From JBDNJM01 sp041687755 (GTDB taxonomy: Bacteria; Planctomycetota; UBA1135; GCA-002686595), in NCBI GenBank assembly GCA_041687755.1, contig JBDNJM010000182.1:1-42608 (forward strand): a DNA stretch of 42,608 bases, in the 5' to 3' direction. This document shows, one piece after another, positions 31,343 through 42,608 of the stretch. The position numbers were made by a program, and so were the translations under genes. Within the stretch, counting starts at the first letter, position 1, and every line of letters starts with the position of its first letter. The notes under the pieces were generated by a model that saw nothing but the letters and a program-made list of their open reading frames with translations, had not been told where the DNA came from and did not search any database.

Positions 31343-31521
31343 GTCCGGTCGCGGGTCTGGCGCGATTCGCAGCGCCTCCGGCGGTTCGGGCGTTCGGCGG
31401 AGCGGGGCTCACCCTGGCTCGGACGCGACCGGAAAGGTTGGAACGGGCGGTTCTGGGGAGGTTTCTGGGCCTGGGCGGTTGACCAGGGCAGCGGGGGGTC
31501 GGTAACTTCCCCGGCCTCGGT

Positions 31522-31598
31522 GGGGGCGTAGCTCAATTGGTTAGAGTGCTGGCCTGTCACGCCAGAGGTTGCGGGTTCAAGTCCCGTCGCCCTCGCCA
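31522..31598 (+). tRNA. tRNA-Asp (GTC)
   Basis: Complete cloverleaf of 77 nt: acceptor GGGGGCG pairs with CGCCCTC, D-arm GCTCAATTGGTTAGAGT, anticodon stem CTGGC/GCCAG around CT-GTC-AC (anticodon 31556-31558), T-loop TTCAAGT, discriminator G and an encoded CCA. No gene overlaps it convincingly. Confidence 0.95.
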
Positions 31599-31852
31599 CC
31601 TTTCTTCTCCTCTGGACAGCTTCAGATTGCTTCCAGGGTGATGCGCGGACCGCCTCACATGGCGTGACGGGCATCGGGAAAGGATCCCTCTTTGATGGCC
31701 CCTACCACGGGCCGGTCGTCCGCGAAGCGCCAGTGTCCGGATGGACCCAGGGGCTCGCGCGTTTTTTTTTGGGTCGCTACCCCGACCCCAGTGCTGGCGC
31801 ATGCTCCGCGATGCTCGTCGCGGAAGGAACGCGCCGGCCATGAGCATCACGA

Positions 31853-33466
31853 ATGGCAAGCACAGCAGAGCCCGACGACGGTTCGAAGCGGGAGCGCGGA
31901 GATTCGAAGTCTGCTGCGTTTGGCGCGGGTATAGGTGGCGAGGCGACTCCAGAGCAACGATCCCGTAGATCCGCTGGCGAGGGGAGTCGAAAACCTCGAG
32001 GCCGGGCCGAGCCTGAGTCGGGAGCCCCTCCTGAGTCGGGAGACCCTATGGAAAGTTCTGATGCGCCCCGCGAGAAGGTTCGACGCCGCTCGAGCGGACG
32101 GTCGGAGGCACCTCAGCAGGGAGCGCAGGAGCGCGCAGGTGAAGCAGAGCGCAGGGCTCCGAAGGAGACCAGGACGGGCGGGGATCGCGGACGCAGCCCG
32201 AAACGGGTTCCCGCGAGAGGCAACCCGGATCGCGGCGCCTCGGGTGGCGGGAGGAAGCGCAACCTTCCGGACCTGCCGCCGCCGACGCTGATCACCGAGA
32301 CGCGGCAGCTGGAGGAGCTGATGGAGCGGCTGCGGGACGAGCCGGTGCTGGCCGTCGATACCGAGGCGGACTCCTTCTTCAGCTATATGGAGAAGGTCTG
32401 TCTGATCCAGATCTCCTCGTCCGAGGAGGATTTCATCGTGGATCCGCTGGCGGACATCGACCTGGCGCCGCTGGGCGAGATGCTGGCGGACGAGAGCACG
32501 GAGAAGCTGTTCCACGACGGGGAGTTCGACGTGCTGCTGATGAAGCGCCACGCCGGGTTCGAGTTCCGCAGCCTGTTCGACACGCGGGTGGCAGCGGCGT
32601 CGCTCGGGTACGAGGCGCTGGGGCTGGCTCCGCTGCTGTCCCAGGAGTTCGGCGTCGAGCTGGACAAGACCCAGCAGATGTCGGACTGGTCGCGGCGACC
32701 GCTGACTAGGGACCAGCTGGGGTACGCGCGGCTCGACACGCACTACTTGATCGAGCTGGCGACGAAGCTGAAGGCTGAGCTGGCGGAGGCCGGCCGGGGG
32801 ATCGTCGTGGAGGGCGAGTGTCGGCGGTTGGAGGGGCTCGAGGCGTCGCCGCGGGTCTTCCAGCCGAACGAGTTTATGCGGCTTAAGGGGTCCAAAACCC
32901 TGGATATGAAGCAGCTGGGCGTGCTGAAGGCCGCGTTCGCGGAGCGCGATCGGATTGCTCGGGCGCGCGACGTGCCGCCGTTCAAGGTCGTGGCGCATCC
33001 GGCGCTGGTCGAGCTGGCGCGGCGGTCGCCGAAGAACCTGCCGCAGCTCGCCAAGGTGGCGGGATTCTCGCCGAAGGTGATCAAGCGGGTGGGCGAGTCG
33101 ATGCTGGACGCTGTTGATCGCGGGCTGGAGGCCGGGCCGCTGGAGTCCGCGCCGCGGCTGCCCTCGAAGCAGGGCACGGACGGGATGGACGAGTTCGATC
33201 TAGAGCTCTGGGAGCGGCTCAAGGGGTGTCGCAAGCGCCTCTCCGAGGCCGAGAACATGGACTCGAGCCTGGTGCTGAACCGGCACGTGTTGCTCGACAT
33301 GGTCAAGCGCCGGCCGAGCGACGACGCGGAGCTCGGCGAGGTTGCCGGGATTCAGGCCTGGCAGTTGGAGCTGCACGGGCAGGCGTGGCTGGAGACGGTC
33401 CGGGCTTTCCTGGCCGACCTCGAGGCGGGTCGCATCGAGTCTAAGGGCAAGCGCCGGCGGCGGTGA
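31853..33466 (+). CDS. rnd: ribonuclease D-like 3'-5' exonuclease
   Basis: Protein of 537 residues. Residues 1-140 are disordered, rich in Glu, Arg, Ser and Gly; the true start may be further in. The DEDD exonuclease domain (about 145-325) shows AVDTEAD (Asp169, Glu171), HDGEFDVLL (Asp226) and LGYARLDTHYL, in which Tyr291 and Asp295 make the DEDDy motif. Two HRDC-like helical domains follow (about 345-430, KVVAHPALVELARRSPKNLPQL; and about 445-525, VLNRHVLLDMVKRRPSDDAELGEVAG). This is the full RNase D layout used in tRNA 3'-end trimming. It lies between two tRNA genes. The charged N-terminal extension is not part of E. coli RNase D. Confidence 0.9.
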   Translation: MASTAEPDDGSKRERGDSKSAAFGAGIGGEATPEQRSRRSAGEGSRKPRGRAEPESGAPPESGDPMESSDAPREKVRRRSSGRSEAPQQGAQERAGEAERRAPKETRTGGDRGRSPKRVPARGNPDRGASGGGRKRNLPDLPPPTLITETRQLEELMERLRDEPVLAVDTEADSFFSYMEKVCLIQISSSEEDFIVDPLADIDLAPLGEMLADESTEKLFHDGEFDVLLMKRHAGFEFRSLFDTRVAAASLGYEALGLAPLLSQEFGVELDKTQQMSDWSRRPLTRDQLGYARLDTHYLIELATKLKAELAEAGRGIVVEGECRRLEGLEASPRVFQPNEFMRLKGSKTLDMKQLGVLKAAFAERDRIARARDVPPFKVVAHPALVELARRSPKNLPQLAKVAGFSPKVIKRVGESMLDAVDRGLEAGPLESAPRLPSKQGTDGMDEFDLELWERLKGCRKRLSEAENMDSSLVLNRHVLLDMVKRRPSDDAELGEVAGIQAWQLELHGQAWLETVRAFLADLEAGRIESKGKRRRR

Positions 33467-33562
33467 GGAGCTGACCGGGGGGCGGGGGGCGCGCGGTTGG
33501 GCCGGGCGGTAGGGACGGGTCCGTCCGGGCGGGGGGAATTCGGCCCCGAGCCGGAGGAGACG

Positions 33563-33638
33563 TGGTGGAGACGAAGGGACTTGAACCCTCGACCTTCGCG
33601 TTGCGAACGCGACGCTCTACCAGCTGAGCTACGTCCCC
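33563..33638 (-). tRNA. tRNA-Ala (CGC)
   Basis: Complete 76-nt cloverleaf on the minus strand: acceptor GGGGACG pairs with CGTCTCC, D-arm GCTCAGCTGGTAGAGC, anticodon stem TCGCG/CGCGA around TT-CGC-AA (anticodon complement at 33603-33605), T-loop TTCAAGT, discriminator A and encoded CCA. It reads GCG codons, in keeping with the GC-rich genome. Confidence 0.95.
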
Positions 33639-33694
33639 TAAGAGTCTTTCGGCGGCGCGGAGTCTAGCGGCCGGGCCCACCCAGCGGAAGCACT

Positions 33695-33730
33695 CGCCTG
33701 GAGAGACTCGTCGGCGGGTCTCTCCAGGCG
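33695..33730. repeat. 13-bp perfect inverted repeat upstream of acnA
   Basis: CGCCTGGAGAGAC and its complement with a 10-nt loop. It lies between the divergent tRNA-Ala and acnA genes, 191 bp before the acnA ATG and 56 bp upstream of the tRNA 5' end. Since it is upstream of both genes it is not a terminator for either; a protein-binding or leader structure is possible. Confidence 0.5.
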
Positions 33731-33921
33731 GTCCAAAGACTAGGATAGTCGCCCGCCCAAGTGGCCGGAAGCCCCTCCGAAGGCCGCCTCCTCCGATCGG
33801 CTCCGACTCCCCCCGCGGAGCCGGGCGAAGGAGCCCCCGGCGGCGCCCGCCGCGCGCGAAGCTCCGCCCCGGCATCCGGCCACCGACTCCTTTTCTCGAC
33901 CCCTAGACCCCGCTTCTGGCC

Positions 33922-36612
<2,691 letters not shown>

Positions 36613-36623
36613 CCCCGGCCGCT

Positions 36624-37466
36624 TTGACTTCCCGCACCCCCACGAAGAGCACCCGGGCTCGGGCCTTGTCCACGCGCTTCACGCAGCTCGACTGGTACGA
36701 CGCGCCCAAGTACTATGACATGGTGTTCGACGAGGGCACCGCGGCGGAGGCGGACTTCATCGAGGAGGTCTGGGAGCAGTACGGGGCGGGCAAGGGGCGG
36801 GCTCGGGCGCGCAAGGTGCTCGAGCCGGCCTGCGGGAGCGGGCGGCTGCTGGCGGAGTTCTCCGAGCGCGGCTGGTCCGCCGTTGGTTTCGACGCGAGCC
36901 AGCCGATGCTGGACTACGCGTCTGAGCGCTTCGCCGAGCGCGGCTTGAAGGCGCGGGCGAAGCTAGGCCTACTCGAGGATTTCGAGCTCGGAACCGGTTT
37001 CCACCTGGCGCACTGCCTGGTCAGCACGTTCAAGTACCTGCTGCACGAGGACGACGCGCGCGCGCACCTCAAGCGCGTTGCCGCGGCCCTCGCGCCCGGC
37101 GGGATCTACGTGCTCGGCTTTCACCTGACCGACTACTCCGACGCCGCCCAGAGCCGCGAGCGCTGGGACGTGACCCGCGGCGACACGCGCGTCGTCTGCA
37201 CGATCAGCGGCTGGCCCCCGAACCGCCGCACCCGGCTGGAGGCGTGCCGCTCGCGCCTGCGGGTGGAGGAGGGGGACGAGCACTTCGCCTTCGAGACCGA
37301 GTGGAACTTCCGGACCTACGACGCCCGCCAGTTCATGAAGCTGCTCTCCAGTGTCCCGCAGCTTGAGCTCGCCGGCCTATATGACTTCACCTACGACCTC
37401 GAAGACCCCCGCACCCTGGATGATGGGTACCTGGACAAGGTCTTCGTTCTTAGGCGACTGCCCTGA
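36624..37466 (+). CDS. class I SAM-dependent methyltransferase
   Basis: Protein of 280 residues from a TTG start; a later start is possible because residues 1-20 are Thr/Arg-rich. The SAM-binding motif I is VLEPACGSGRLLAEF at 65-79, followed by GFDASQPMLDYASERF (motif II acidic residue) and LAHCLVSTFKYLLHEDDARAHLKR, with a C-terminal half rich in beta strands. YYDMVFDEGTAAEADF near the N-terminus is shared with small-molecule methyltransferases of this group. The substrate is not evident. It lies between acnA and the SPFH genes, all on the plus strand. Confidence 0.87.
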   Translation: MTSRTPTKSTRARALSTRFTQLDWYDAPKYYDMVFDEGTAAEADFIEEVWEQYGAGKGRARARKVLEPACGSGRLLAEFSERGWSAVGFDASQPMLDYASERFAERGLKARAKLGLLEDFELGTGFHLAHCLVSTFKYLLHEDDARAHLKRVAAALAPGGIYVLGFHLTDYSDAAQSRERWDVTRGDTRVVCTISGWPPNRRTRLEACRSRLRVEEGDEHFAFETEWNFRTYDARQFMKLLSSVPQLELAGLYDFTYDLEDPRTLDDGYLDKVFVLRRLP

Positions 37467-37575
37467 CCTAGGGCCCGGTGGGGGGGCGCCTGCGCCCCGT
37501 CGCCGCGATTCTTCAGAATCCCCCCGAATCCCCACCCGGGCCGCCGCGTAGGCGACCCCAGAGGTACATCCCCAC

Positions 37576-38778
37576 ATGGTTTTCGAAAAAGGCAAGATCC
37601 CCGACGCCTTCCCGCCGGAGGGCTTTGGCAGCTCCAAGGCGCGTCGGCCCGGCGGCGGTCCCCGCCAACCCATTCTGCAGATCAAGCCGATGACCGGCTT
37701 GCTCGGCTTACTTATCGGCGTGTTCGTGCTCGCCGGCATCGCGATGGCCGTCACCGGCAAGCTCGGTCTGGTCAACATCGACCCGGCCCAGGTCGCGGTG
37801 AAGGTCAACTACCTGACCGGCAAGAAAGAGCCGATCCTGCGACCTGGATACACGTTCTACCTGCCGTTCGTCCAGGAGGTCTTCATCCTGGACAAGCGCC
37901 CGCAGAACTTCGTGATGTCCGGGACCGAATTCCGCAATCGCAACCAGGTGCCGCTGCTGACGGTGCGCGCGAACGACGGCTCCAACTTCCGCTTCGAGAG
38001 CATCGAGATCCAATACTCGATCATGGGCGCGGAAGCGGCGCGCGTGCTCGAGGACTCCGGGCCCGGCGACAACTTCAAGCGCGAGTGGGTCAAGGCCTAC
38101 GCGCGCTCGATTTTGCGCGACGAGTTCGGGCGCTACTCGGCGGAGGAAATCGCCAATCCCGTCGTGCTCCAGACGGCGTTCTCCGACGCGGAGAACCGTC
38201 TGCGCGACTCGCTGGAGCCCTACGGCATCACGGTGCTCGAGATGCCCCAGCAGAAGCCGAACTTCGACGCGGAGTACGAGCGCGCGATCAACGATCGCAA
38301 GACGACCGACCAGGACGTCGAGCGCCTGATCGCGACCGAGGACCAGCTCAAGCGCGAGCGCGCCCAGCGGCTGGCTGGCGTGGAGCGCGAGAAGAGCATC
38401 GAGATGGAGCAGCTACGCGGTGAGCTGGATCGTGAGCGGCTCGAGGCCGAACGCGACAAGACCCAAAAGGTCAAGGCGGCCGACGCCTTCAAGATCGAGC
38501 GCGAGAGCGAAGGCGACTCCGAACAGGCGTCACTTGTGGCCCAGGCCGACGGCCTGACCGAGAAGTACACCAAGGAGGCTGAGGGCGTGCAGGCCCAGGC
38601 CGAGGCCCTGGAGAGCCGGGGTGAAGTCGTGGTACGCGAGGCCCTGATCGAGAAGCTGCTCGGCATCCGCTTCACGTTTGTGCCCTACAGCCGCGATCCC
38701 GCTCCGAACCGCATCGAGTACGAGGACACCGCGAACAGCGGCGTCAGCAACCGCCTCGAAACCGGAGGCTCCCAATGA
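37576..38778 (+). CDS. SPFH/band 7 membrane protein (first of pair)
   Basis: Protein of 400 residues: a charged N-terminus with Arg/Gly (about 1-38), one membrane helix (about 40-60, GLLGLLIGVFVLAGIAMAV), an SPFH domain (NIDPAQVAVKVNYLTGK to YGITVLEMPQQKP, about 67-235), then a long Glu/Lys/Arg-rich coiled coil (EDQLKRERAQRLAGVEREKS, GELDRERLEAERDKTQK) and an Ala/Glu-rich end. This is the order of prohibitins, flotillins and HflK. Its stop overlaps the next start (ATGA, 38775-38778). The two partners and sizes recall HflK/HflC (419 and 334 in E. coli), but no FtsH gene is in view, so the assignment stays at the family level. Confidence 0.88.
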   Translation: MVFEKGKIPDAFPPEGFGSSKARRPGGGPRQPILQIKPMTGLLGLLIGVFVLAGIAMAVTGKLGLVNIDPAQVAVKVNYLTGKKEPILRPGYTFYLPFVQEVFILDKRPQNFVMSGTEFRNRNQVPLLTVRANDGSNFRFESIEIQYSIMGAEAARVLEDSGPGDNFKREWVKAYARSILRDEFGRYSAEEIANPVVLQTAFSDAENRLRDSLEPYGITVLEMPQQKPNFDAEYERAINDRKTTDQDVERLIATEDQLKRERAQRLAGVEREKSIEMEQLRGELDRERLEAERDKTQKVKAADAFKIERESEGDSEQASLVAQADGLTEKYTKEAEGVQAQAEALESRGEVVVREALIEKLLGIRFTFVPYSRDPAPNRIEYEDTANSGVSNRLETGGSQ

Positions 38779-39848
38779 ACGCCATCACCAAAGTTGCGGC
38801 CGTATTAGCCGTTCTCGCCATTCTCGGCTTCCTCTTGAGCGGCCTGCTGTTCGTCAAGATCCCGCCGGCGGAGATCGGCGTGAAGCAGAATCAGCTCGGC
38901 GGTCTGGTCGAGAAGGACTACGGCATGGGTTACCACCTCGGAGTGGTCGGCGTGCACAAGTGGTACCGGCTCGACGGGCGCGTGCACTTCATTACGTTCA
39001 GCCGGGAGTCGTCCAGCGAGCGCAACGAAGTGAACGTCAACTACGCCGGCACGCTGGACATCCGAACGGCGGACAACAACACGGCCTCGCTGGACGTGAC
39101 GGTCTCGTACCGGATCAAAGAGGGCAGCGGCTGGCAGCTCGTGCAAGAGGGTCTGCAGCTCGCCTACCCCGATCGGGTGCAGCGTGCTGTCCGCGGTCTA
39201 TTGCTTGAGGAGCTCAGCAAGCTGGGCCCCGAAGACTTCGTGGATACCGACACGCGCATCCGGCGGGTTGAGGAGACCATGCCGATGTTGCGGGACTCGC
39301 TGGCCAAGTACCACGTCGAGCCGCTGTCGATCCTGGTGCGCGCCGTGCGCTTCCCCGCGGAGTACGAGAGCAAGCTGCAGCTCAAGCAGCTGACGCGCCA
39401 GAAGGCGCTGCTCGCGGACGCCAAGGAGAAGCAGGAACGGCAGCAGCAGGTGACCGAGTCCTACGAGAAGCAGACCGGCGCGTTCGAGATCCGCGAGCGT
39501 TCCCTGTGGGACGTGAGGCTTCAGGAAGAACGCTCCGAGAACGTGGTCAAGATTGCTCAAATCAACGCTGATGCGCGGATTTACGATGCGACAACCCGCG
39601 CTCAGGCTGAGGCCAACTACGTGAAGGCGCTGGCCGAGGGCGAGCTGTCCGTGGCCCGGGCGGAGGCGTTGCGCAACGAACTGCGCAACGCGGCGCTCGA
39701 CACGGTCGGGGGTCGCATCCTGCTGGCCCGCCAGGCGGCCCAGAACCTGGAGATCAGTGAGGTGACGCTCAACTCGAACGATCCGAGCATCCCCTCGGTG
39801 ATCGACATCAACGAGATGGTCAAGCTGCTGATCGGCAGCGAGGACTGA
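38775..39848 (+). CDS. SPFH/band 7 membrane protein (second of pair)
   Basis: Protein of 357 residues with an N-terminal membrane helix (AAVLAVLAILGFLLSGLLFV) acting as an uncleaved anchor, an SPFH domain (IPPAEIGVKQNQLGG, SLDVTVSYRIKEG, RVEETMPMLRDSLAKYHVEPLSILVRAV), and a coiled-coil segment (AKEKQERQQQVTESYEKQTG, ARAQAEANYVKALAEGELSVARAEA) before a hydrophobic end VKLLIG. It is translated with the preceding SPFH gene and the two probably form mixed rings at the inner membrane. A long hairpin 57 bp after the stop ends the unit. Confidence 0.88.
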   Translation: MNAITKVAAVLAVLAILGFLLSGLLFVKIPPAEIGVKQNQLGGLVEKDYGMGYHLGVVGVHKWYRLDGRVHFITFSRESSSERNEVNVNYAGTLDIRTADNNTASLDVTVSYRIKEGSGWQLVQEGLQLAYPDRVQRAVRGLLLEELSKLGPEDFVDTDTRIRRVEETMPMLRDSLAKYHVEPLSILVRAVRFPAEYESKLQLKQLTRQKALLADAKEKQERQQQVTESYEKQTGAFEIRERSLWDVRLQEERSENVVKIAQINADARIYDATTRAQAEANYVKALAEGELSVARAEALRNELRNAALDTVGGRILLARQAAQNLEISEVTLNSNDPSIPSVIDINEMVKLLIGSED

Positions 39849-39905
39849 TGCTCTAGGTCGTCGCCCGCTCCCGGGGCCTCCCGGGGCAGGGATCGCGTCG
39901 CCCGA

Positions 39906-39963
39906 GACCTCGGGCCCCCCTCTCACCTGCCGCATTGCTGCGGTGAGCGGGGGGCCCGAGGTC
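39906..39963 (+). terminator. long terminator-like hairpin after SPFH pair
   Basis: Perfect 15-bp arms (GACCTCGGGCCCCCC and complement) enclose a further partial stem (CTCA/TGAG and CCGCA/TGCGG), making a strong GC-rich structure 57 bp past the stop of the second SPFH gene. The downstream sequence GTTGAATTGG is only moderately T-rich. Confidence 0.65.
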
Positions 39964-39964
39964 G

Positions 39965-42503
39965 TTGAATTGGCGCGGGGCCGGAGCACGAGCGTTAAAG
40001 CAAGCCCCCTACGAGCCCCCGAAGTCCGACAGCCCGCTGCCCGCGCGCGAGATCGCCCGCGGTCTCCCGGCCGCCTACGTCGCCGGTACCGCGCTGATGT
40101 TGCTGGTCGCCAACCTGGCGGCCTACGAGCTGCGCATTGGCGACGAGCTGATCACGACGCTCTGGATGCCGGCGGGGGTGCTGCTGGCGTCCCTGATGTT
40201 CGCGCCGCTGCGGCTTTAACCGTTCTTGTTCCTGGCCTGCGTCGTCGTTGGCACGTTCGTGAGCCACGTGATCATCGGCTCGCCGATGGATCTCGTCTGG
40301 GCCGTTTACTTCTCGCTGCTGACGGCGCTGCACACCCTCGTCGGCGCGTACCTCCTGAAGCGCACGATAGGGACTCCTTCGCGCCGACGCGGGTCGGGAC
40401 CGTGGTGTGCTTCCTCGCGGTCGCCCTGGTCATTCCGGCGTTTGGCGGGGCGATGGGCGCGGCGGGCGTGTCGGTCCTGAACAGCCAGGCCGACTTCTTC
40501 ACGTCTTGGCGCATGTGGTGCTTCGGGGACAGCTTGGGGATCCTTGCGCTCGTGCCGCTGCTGATGGCGCTGGGGGGGACCTGCGGCCGCCGCCGTCCAA
40601 GCTGTCGAGCGGAGCAAGGCGGGAATATTGGGCGCTGATGACGACGCTCCTGGCGCTCAGTTTGTGGGTCTACGGCGGCGAGCAGACGGTCTCAAGCTTC
40701 ATCGGCAGCGCCGGCGCTATGCAGGCGCCGCTCGTGATCGGGCCGGGGCTGATCTGGGCCGCGCTGCGTTTCGGGCCGCGCGCCGCTTTTACTGCCCTGG
40801 CGGTTACGAGCGTGCTGTGCGTGCGCGAGGCCGTGTCGGGCAACGGGCCGTTCGTGCGCGAGACGGGTGATGCGAGCCAGAACGTGATTGCGGTTCAGGC
40901 GTTTCTGGCGGTGATGCTGTCCACGATCCTGATCCTGCAGGCCATGATGCAGGCGCTGCGGCTGACGCTGGCGGAGACGCGCCGCAACCGTTCGCGCCTG
41001 GACCAGCTCGCTAGCCGCATCAAAGCGGTCATGTGGATGCTAGATCCGAAGAAGCACGATTTCCTGTACGTGAGCCCGGCCTTCGGTCGGGTCCTTGGTC
41101 GGCCCGTCGGCAACCTCGACGAGGACCCGCTGGACTGGCTGGAGTCGGTGCATCCCAGAGGATCGCGCGCGGGTGCAGCAGTCCACGGTGGAGCGCACGA
41201 CGCGGATGGCACCACGCGCCCGGTGGATTTGACCTTCAGGATCCTGCGTGGTGACGGCGAGGTGACGGCGAGGTGCGTTGGCTCTGGACGCGCAGCTTCC
41301 CCATGTCGGCGACTGAGACGGAGCCGGCGTTAAAGGTTGGCAACGCGGTCGACATCACCCACCAGCGGGCGGCGGAGCAGCAGCAGATCGAGCTGGAGGG
41401 GCAGCTCCTGCAGGCGCAGAAGATGGAGGCGGTGGGGCAGCTGGCCAGCGGCATCGCCCACGACCTGAACAACGTGTTGACCGTGGTCCAGGGTCACGCC
41501 CTGCTGCTCGCGGACCCCGACGAGACGCCGGAAGATCGGGCCGAGTGGCTCGAGGCCCTCGATGATGCCTTCGGCCAGGCACACGGTGTGACGAGTTCGC
41601 TGCTGAACCTTCGCGTGCGGGCTCGCGGGCGAGCGGCACCCGTTCGACCTGGGCGACGCCGTGCGCGAAACGGCGTCGCCGCTGCGCCGGACCCTGTCGG
41701 CGAGCGTCAAGTTCGAAATACGCGTGCCGGCGGCCGCGAGCTGAAGGTGCTCGGCGATCGGACACGACTTCTGCAGGTCGTCTTGAACCTGGCGCTGAAC
41801 GCGCGCGACGCCATGCCGGAGGGCGGTCAACTCGTGGTGCGCGTGGGGGAAGCCGTGACCCACGGGGGCCGCGGGAAGCTCGTGCGCATGACGGTTTCGG
41901 ACACGGGCTCAGGCATTCCTGAGGACGCTTTGGAGCACCTGTTCGAGCCGTTCTTCAACACGAAGGAACGCGGCCGGGGAACGGGGCTTAGCCTTTCCGT
42001 CGCCCTGGGTATCGTGCGCGACCACGAGGGCGAGATCCGCGTCGACTCCGAGGTCGGCAAGGGCACCCGCTTCATGATCGATTTGCCTCGTTTAGAGCAG
42101 GACAGTGCTTTGGAGAGTGACATAAGCCAAAACAAACCAGACCCGGTGCCCGCCTCCTGCTCGCCTAGGATTCCGACGGCATCCGCAAGCTCCTGAAGCA
42201 GCAGCTCACGAAGCTGGGCTTCGAGATCGACGGGGTGGCGGACGGGAGGCCCTGTTCACGCGGGTGTCGAACGATCCCAAGGTTCACCGCCTGTGGGTGC
42301 TCGACCTAGACCAGCCGAAGTGTACGGGGCTGTCTTGCCTCTAGGAGTTTCGCGCCAACCGCTGGGACACGCCGGCGATCCTGATCACGGGCGACCCCGG
42401 AGCGGAGATCGACAAGCGCATCGACGAGCGCACCGAAGTGGTGCTGAAGCCGTTTAGGGTGCCGAAGTTGGCGTAGTGCATTCGCCAGCGCCTGCTCGAG
42501 TAG
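39965..42503 (+). pseudogene. decayed hybrid histidine kinase (MASE1-PAS-HisKA-HATPase-REC)
   Basis: Remains of one large sensor kinase, readable only by changing frame. Hydrophobic MASE1-like helices run from 40060 to 40970 (TALMLLVANLAAYELRIG, VGTVVCFLAVALVIPAFGG, AVTSVLCVREAV); a PAS region is at 41020-41300 (YVSPAFGRVLGRPVG). HisKA is at about 41370-41600 with QLASGIAHDLNNVLTVV (phospho-His), the ATPase at 41745-42100 with LNLALNARDAMPEGG, SDTGSGIPEDALEHLFEPFF and GTGLSLSVALGIV. A receiver is at 42150-42500 with WVLDLDQP (phospho-Asp), ILITGDPG and VLKPF. Lesions are a TAA at 40217-40219; TAG at 42166, 42342 and 42474; frame changes near 40365, 40580, 41155/41205, 41625/41740, 42130 and 42245; and an 11-bp duplication. 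Confidence 0.85.
41250..41271 (+). repeat. 11-bp tandem duplication inside the kinase pseudogene
   Basis: GGTGACGGCGA occurs twice in direct succession. It lies within the PAS-to-HisKA linker, where the frame changes from the one reading FRILRGDGEV to the one reading RWLWTRSFPMS; an 11-base insertion explains the shift exactly. Confidence 0.85.
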
Positions 42504-42533
42504 AGCGGGGCGTCCGGGCGGGGGGAAGGATAC

Positions 42534-42608
42534 GGTGCCAGGCACGTTTTCACCGGCTTGGTGCCCTTCTGCGGCTATGCCGCAGAAGGGCACCAAGCCG
42601 GTGAAAAC
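42534..42608. repeat. palindromic repeat element at the window end
   Basis: Perfect inverted repeat with 30-bp arms (42546-42575 and 42579-42608) and a TAT loop, preceded by GGTGCCAGGCAC at 42534-42545, itself nearly palindromic. The right arm ends at the last base of the window. A matching GTGCCTGGCACC is expected just beyond. It differs in sequence from the two elements near mazG apart from a shared TTTTCACC. Confidence 0.85.

Noticed and set aside
31557..31859. Minus-strand open frame overlapping tRNA-Asp and encoding a RDLNPQPLA-type end
   Set aside because: This is the familiar spurious peptide read antisense through tRNA genes.
42166..42476. Three in-frame TAG codons in the receiver domain, suggesting amber recoding
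   Set aside because: TAG ends intact genes in this window (for example fbp at 11746 and the Pmp3 gene at 13684), and a TAA plus frameshifts are present in the same pseudogene.

Overview
The window is very GC-rich (roughly 70% by eye), densely coded, and full of stop/start overlaps (ATGA, GTGA) with few recognisable Shine-Dalgarno sites. No rRNA, CRISPR array, phage gene or transposase is visible. Two tRNA genes (Asp-GTC, Ala-CGC, both with encoded CCA) are present. A secreted hydrolase with a beta-rich C-terminal tail, FG-GAP-type secreted proteins, GTG/TTG starts and hairpin repeats fit a high-GC Planctomycetota-like bacterium, but no marker gene proves this; treat the lineage as an inference.

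Layout. 1-10.6 kb: a probable CoA-dependent aromatic acid (2-aminobenzoate-like) degradation region: SDR, RidA, a divergent secreted alpha/beta hydrolase, then enoyl-CoA hydratase / acyl-CoA dehydrogenase / [2Fe-2S] protein coupled by GTGA overlaps, a degenerate protein kinase, then a benzoate-type CoA ligase / creatininase-family amidohydrolase / hotdog thioesterase / MetF run. The oxygenase such a pathway needs is not in the window. 10.7-15.6 kb: fructose-1,6-bisphosphatase, a ChrR-like double cupin divergent from a TetR regulator with a clear operator-like repeat, a Pmp3 peptide, a DUF4112 protein, and an Mrp/ApbC ATPase whose cysteine loop is replaced by an unrelated insert.

15.8-19.5 kb: four tandem paralogues of a small secreted protein resembling the N0/N1 periplasmic domains of secretins; three copies are frameshifted and the last is intact. 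19.6-28.2 kb: a DEAD-box-like helicase with degenerate motifs, QueC, MazG with a coupled one-helix membrane protein, a DJ-1/isonitrile-hydratase-like protein, and a LolD/MacB-type ABC exporter. Two hairpin elements sharing the same 30-bp ends flank the mazG pair.

28.2-31.3 kb: a second decaying tandem family (FG-GAP secreted proteins: one deletion derivative, two broken copies). 31.5-39.9 kb: tRNA-Asp, RNase D, tRNA-Ala, aconitase, a methyltransferase and two coupled SPFH proteins ending at a strong terminator-like hairpin. 39.9-42.5 kb: a heavily decayed MASE1-PAS-HisKA-HATPase-REC hybrid kinase pseudogene. The window ends exactly at the end of a perfect 30-bp palindrome arm, as expected where an assembly stops in a repeat.

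Frame damage is confined to the two paralogue arrays and the kinase, while about 30 other genes are open throughout. This argues for genuine gene decay rather than random sequencing error.
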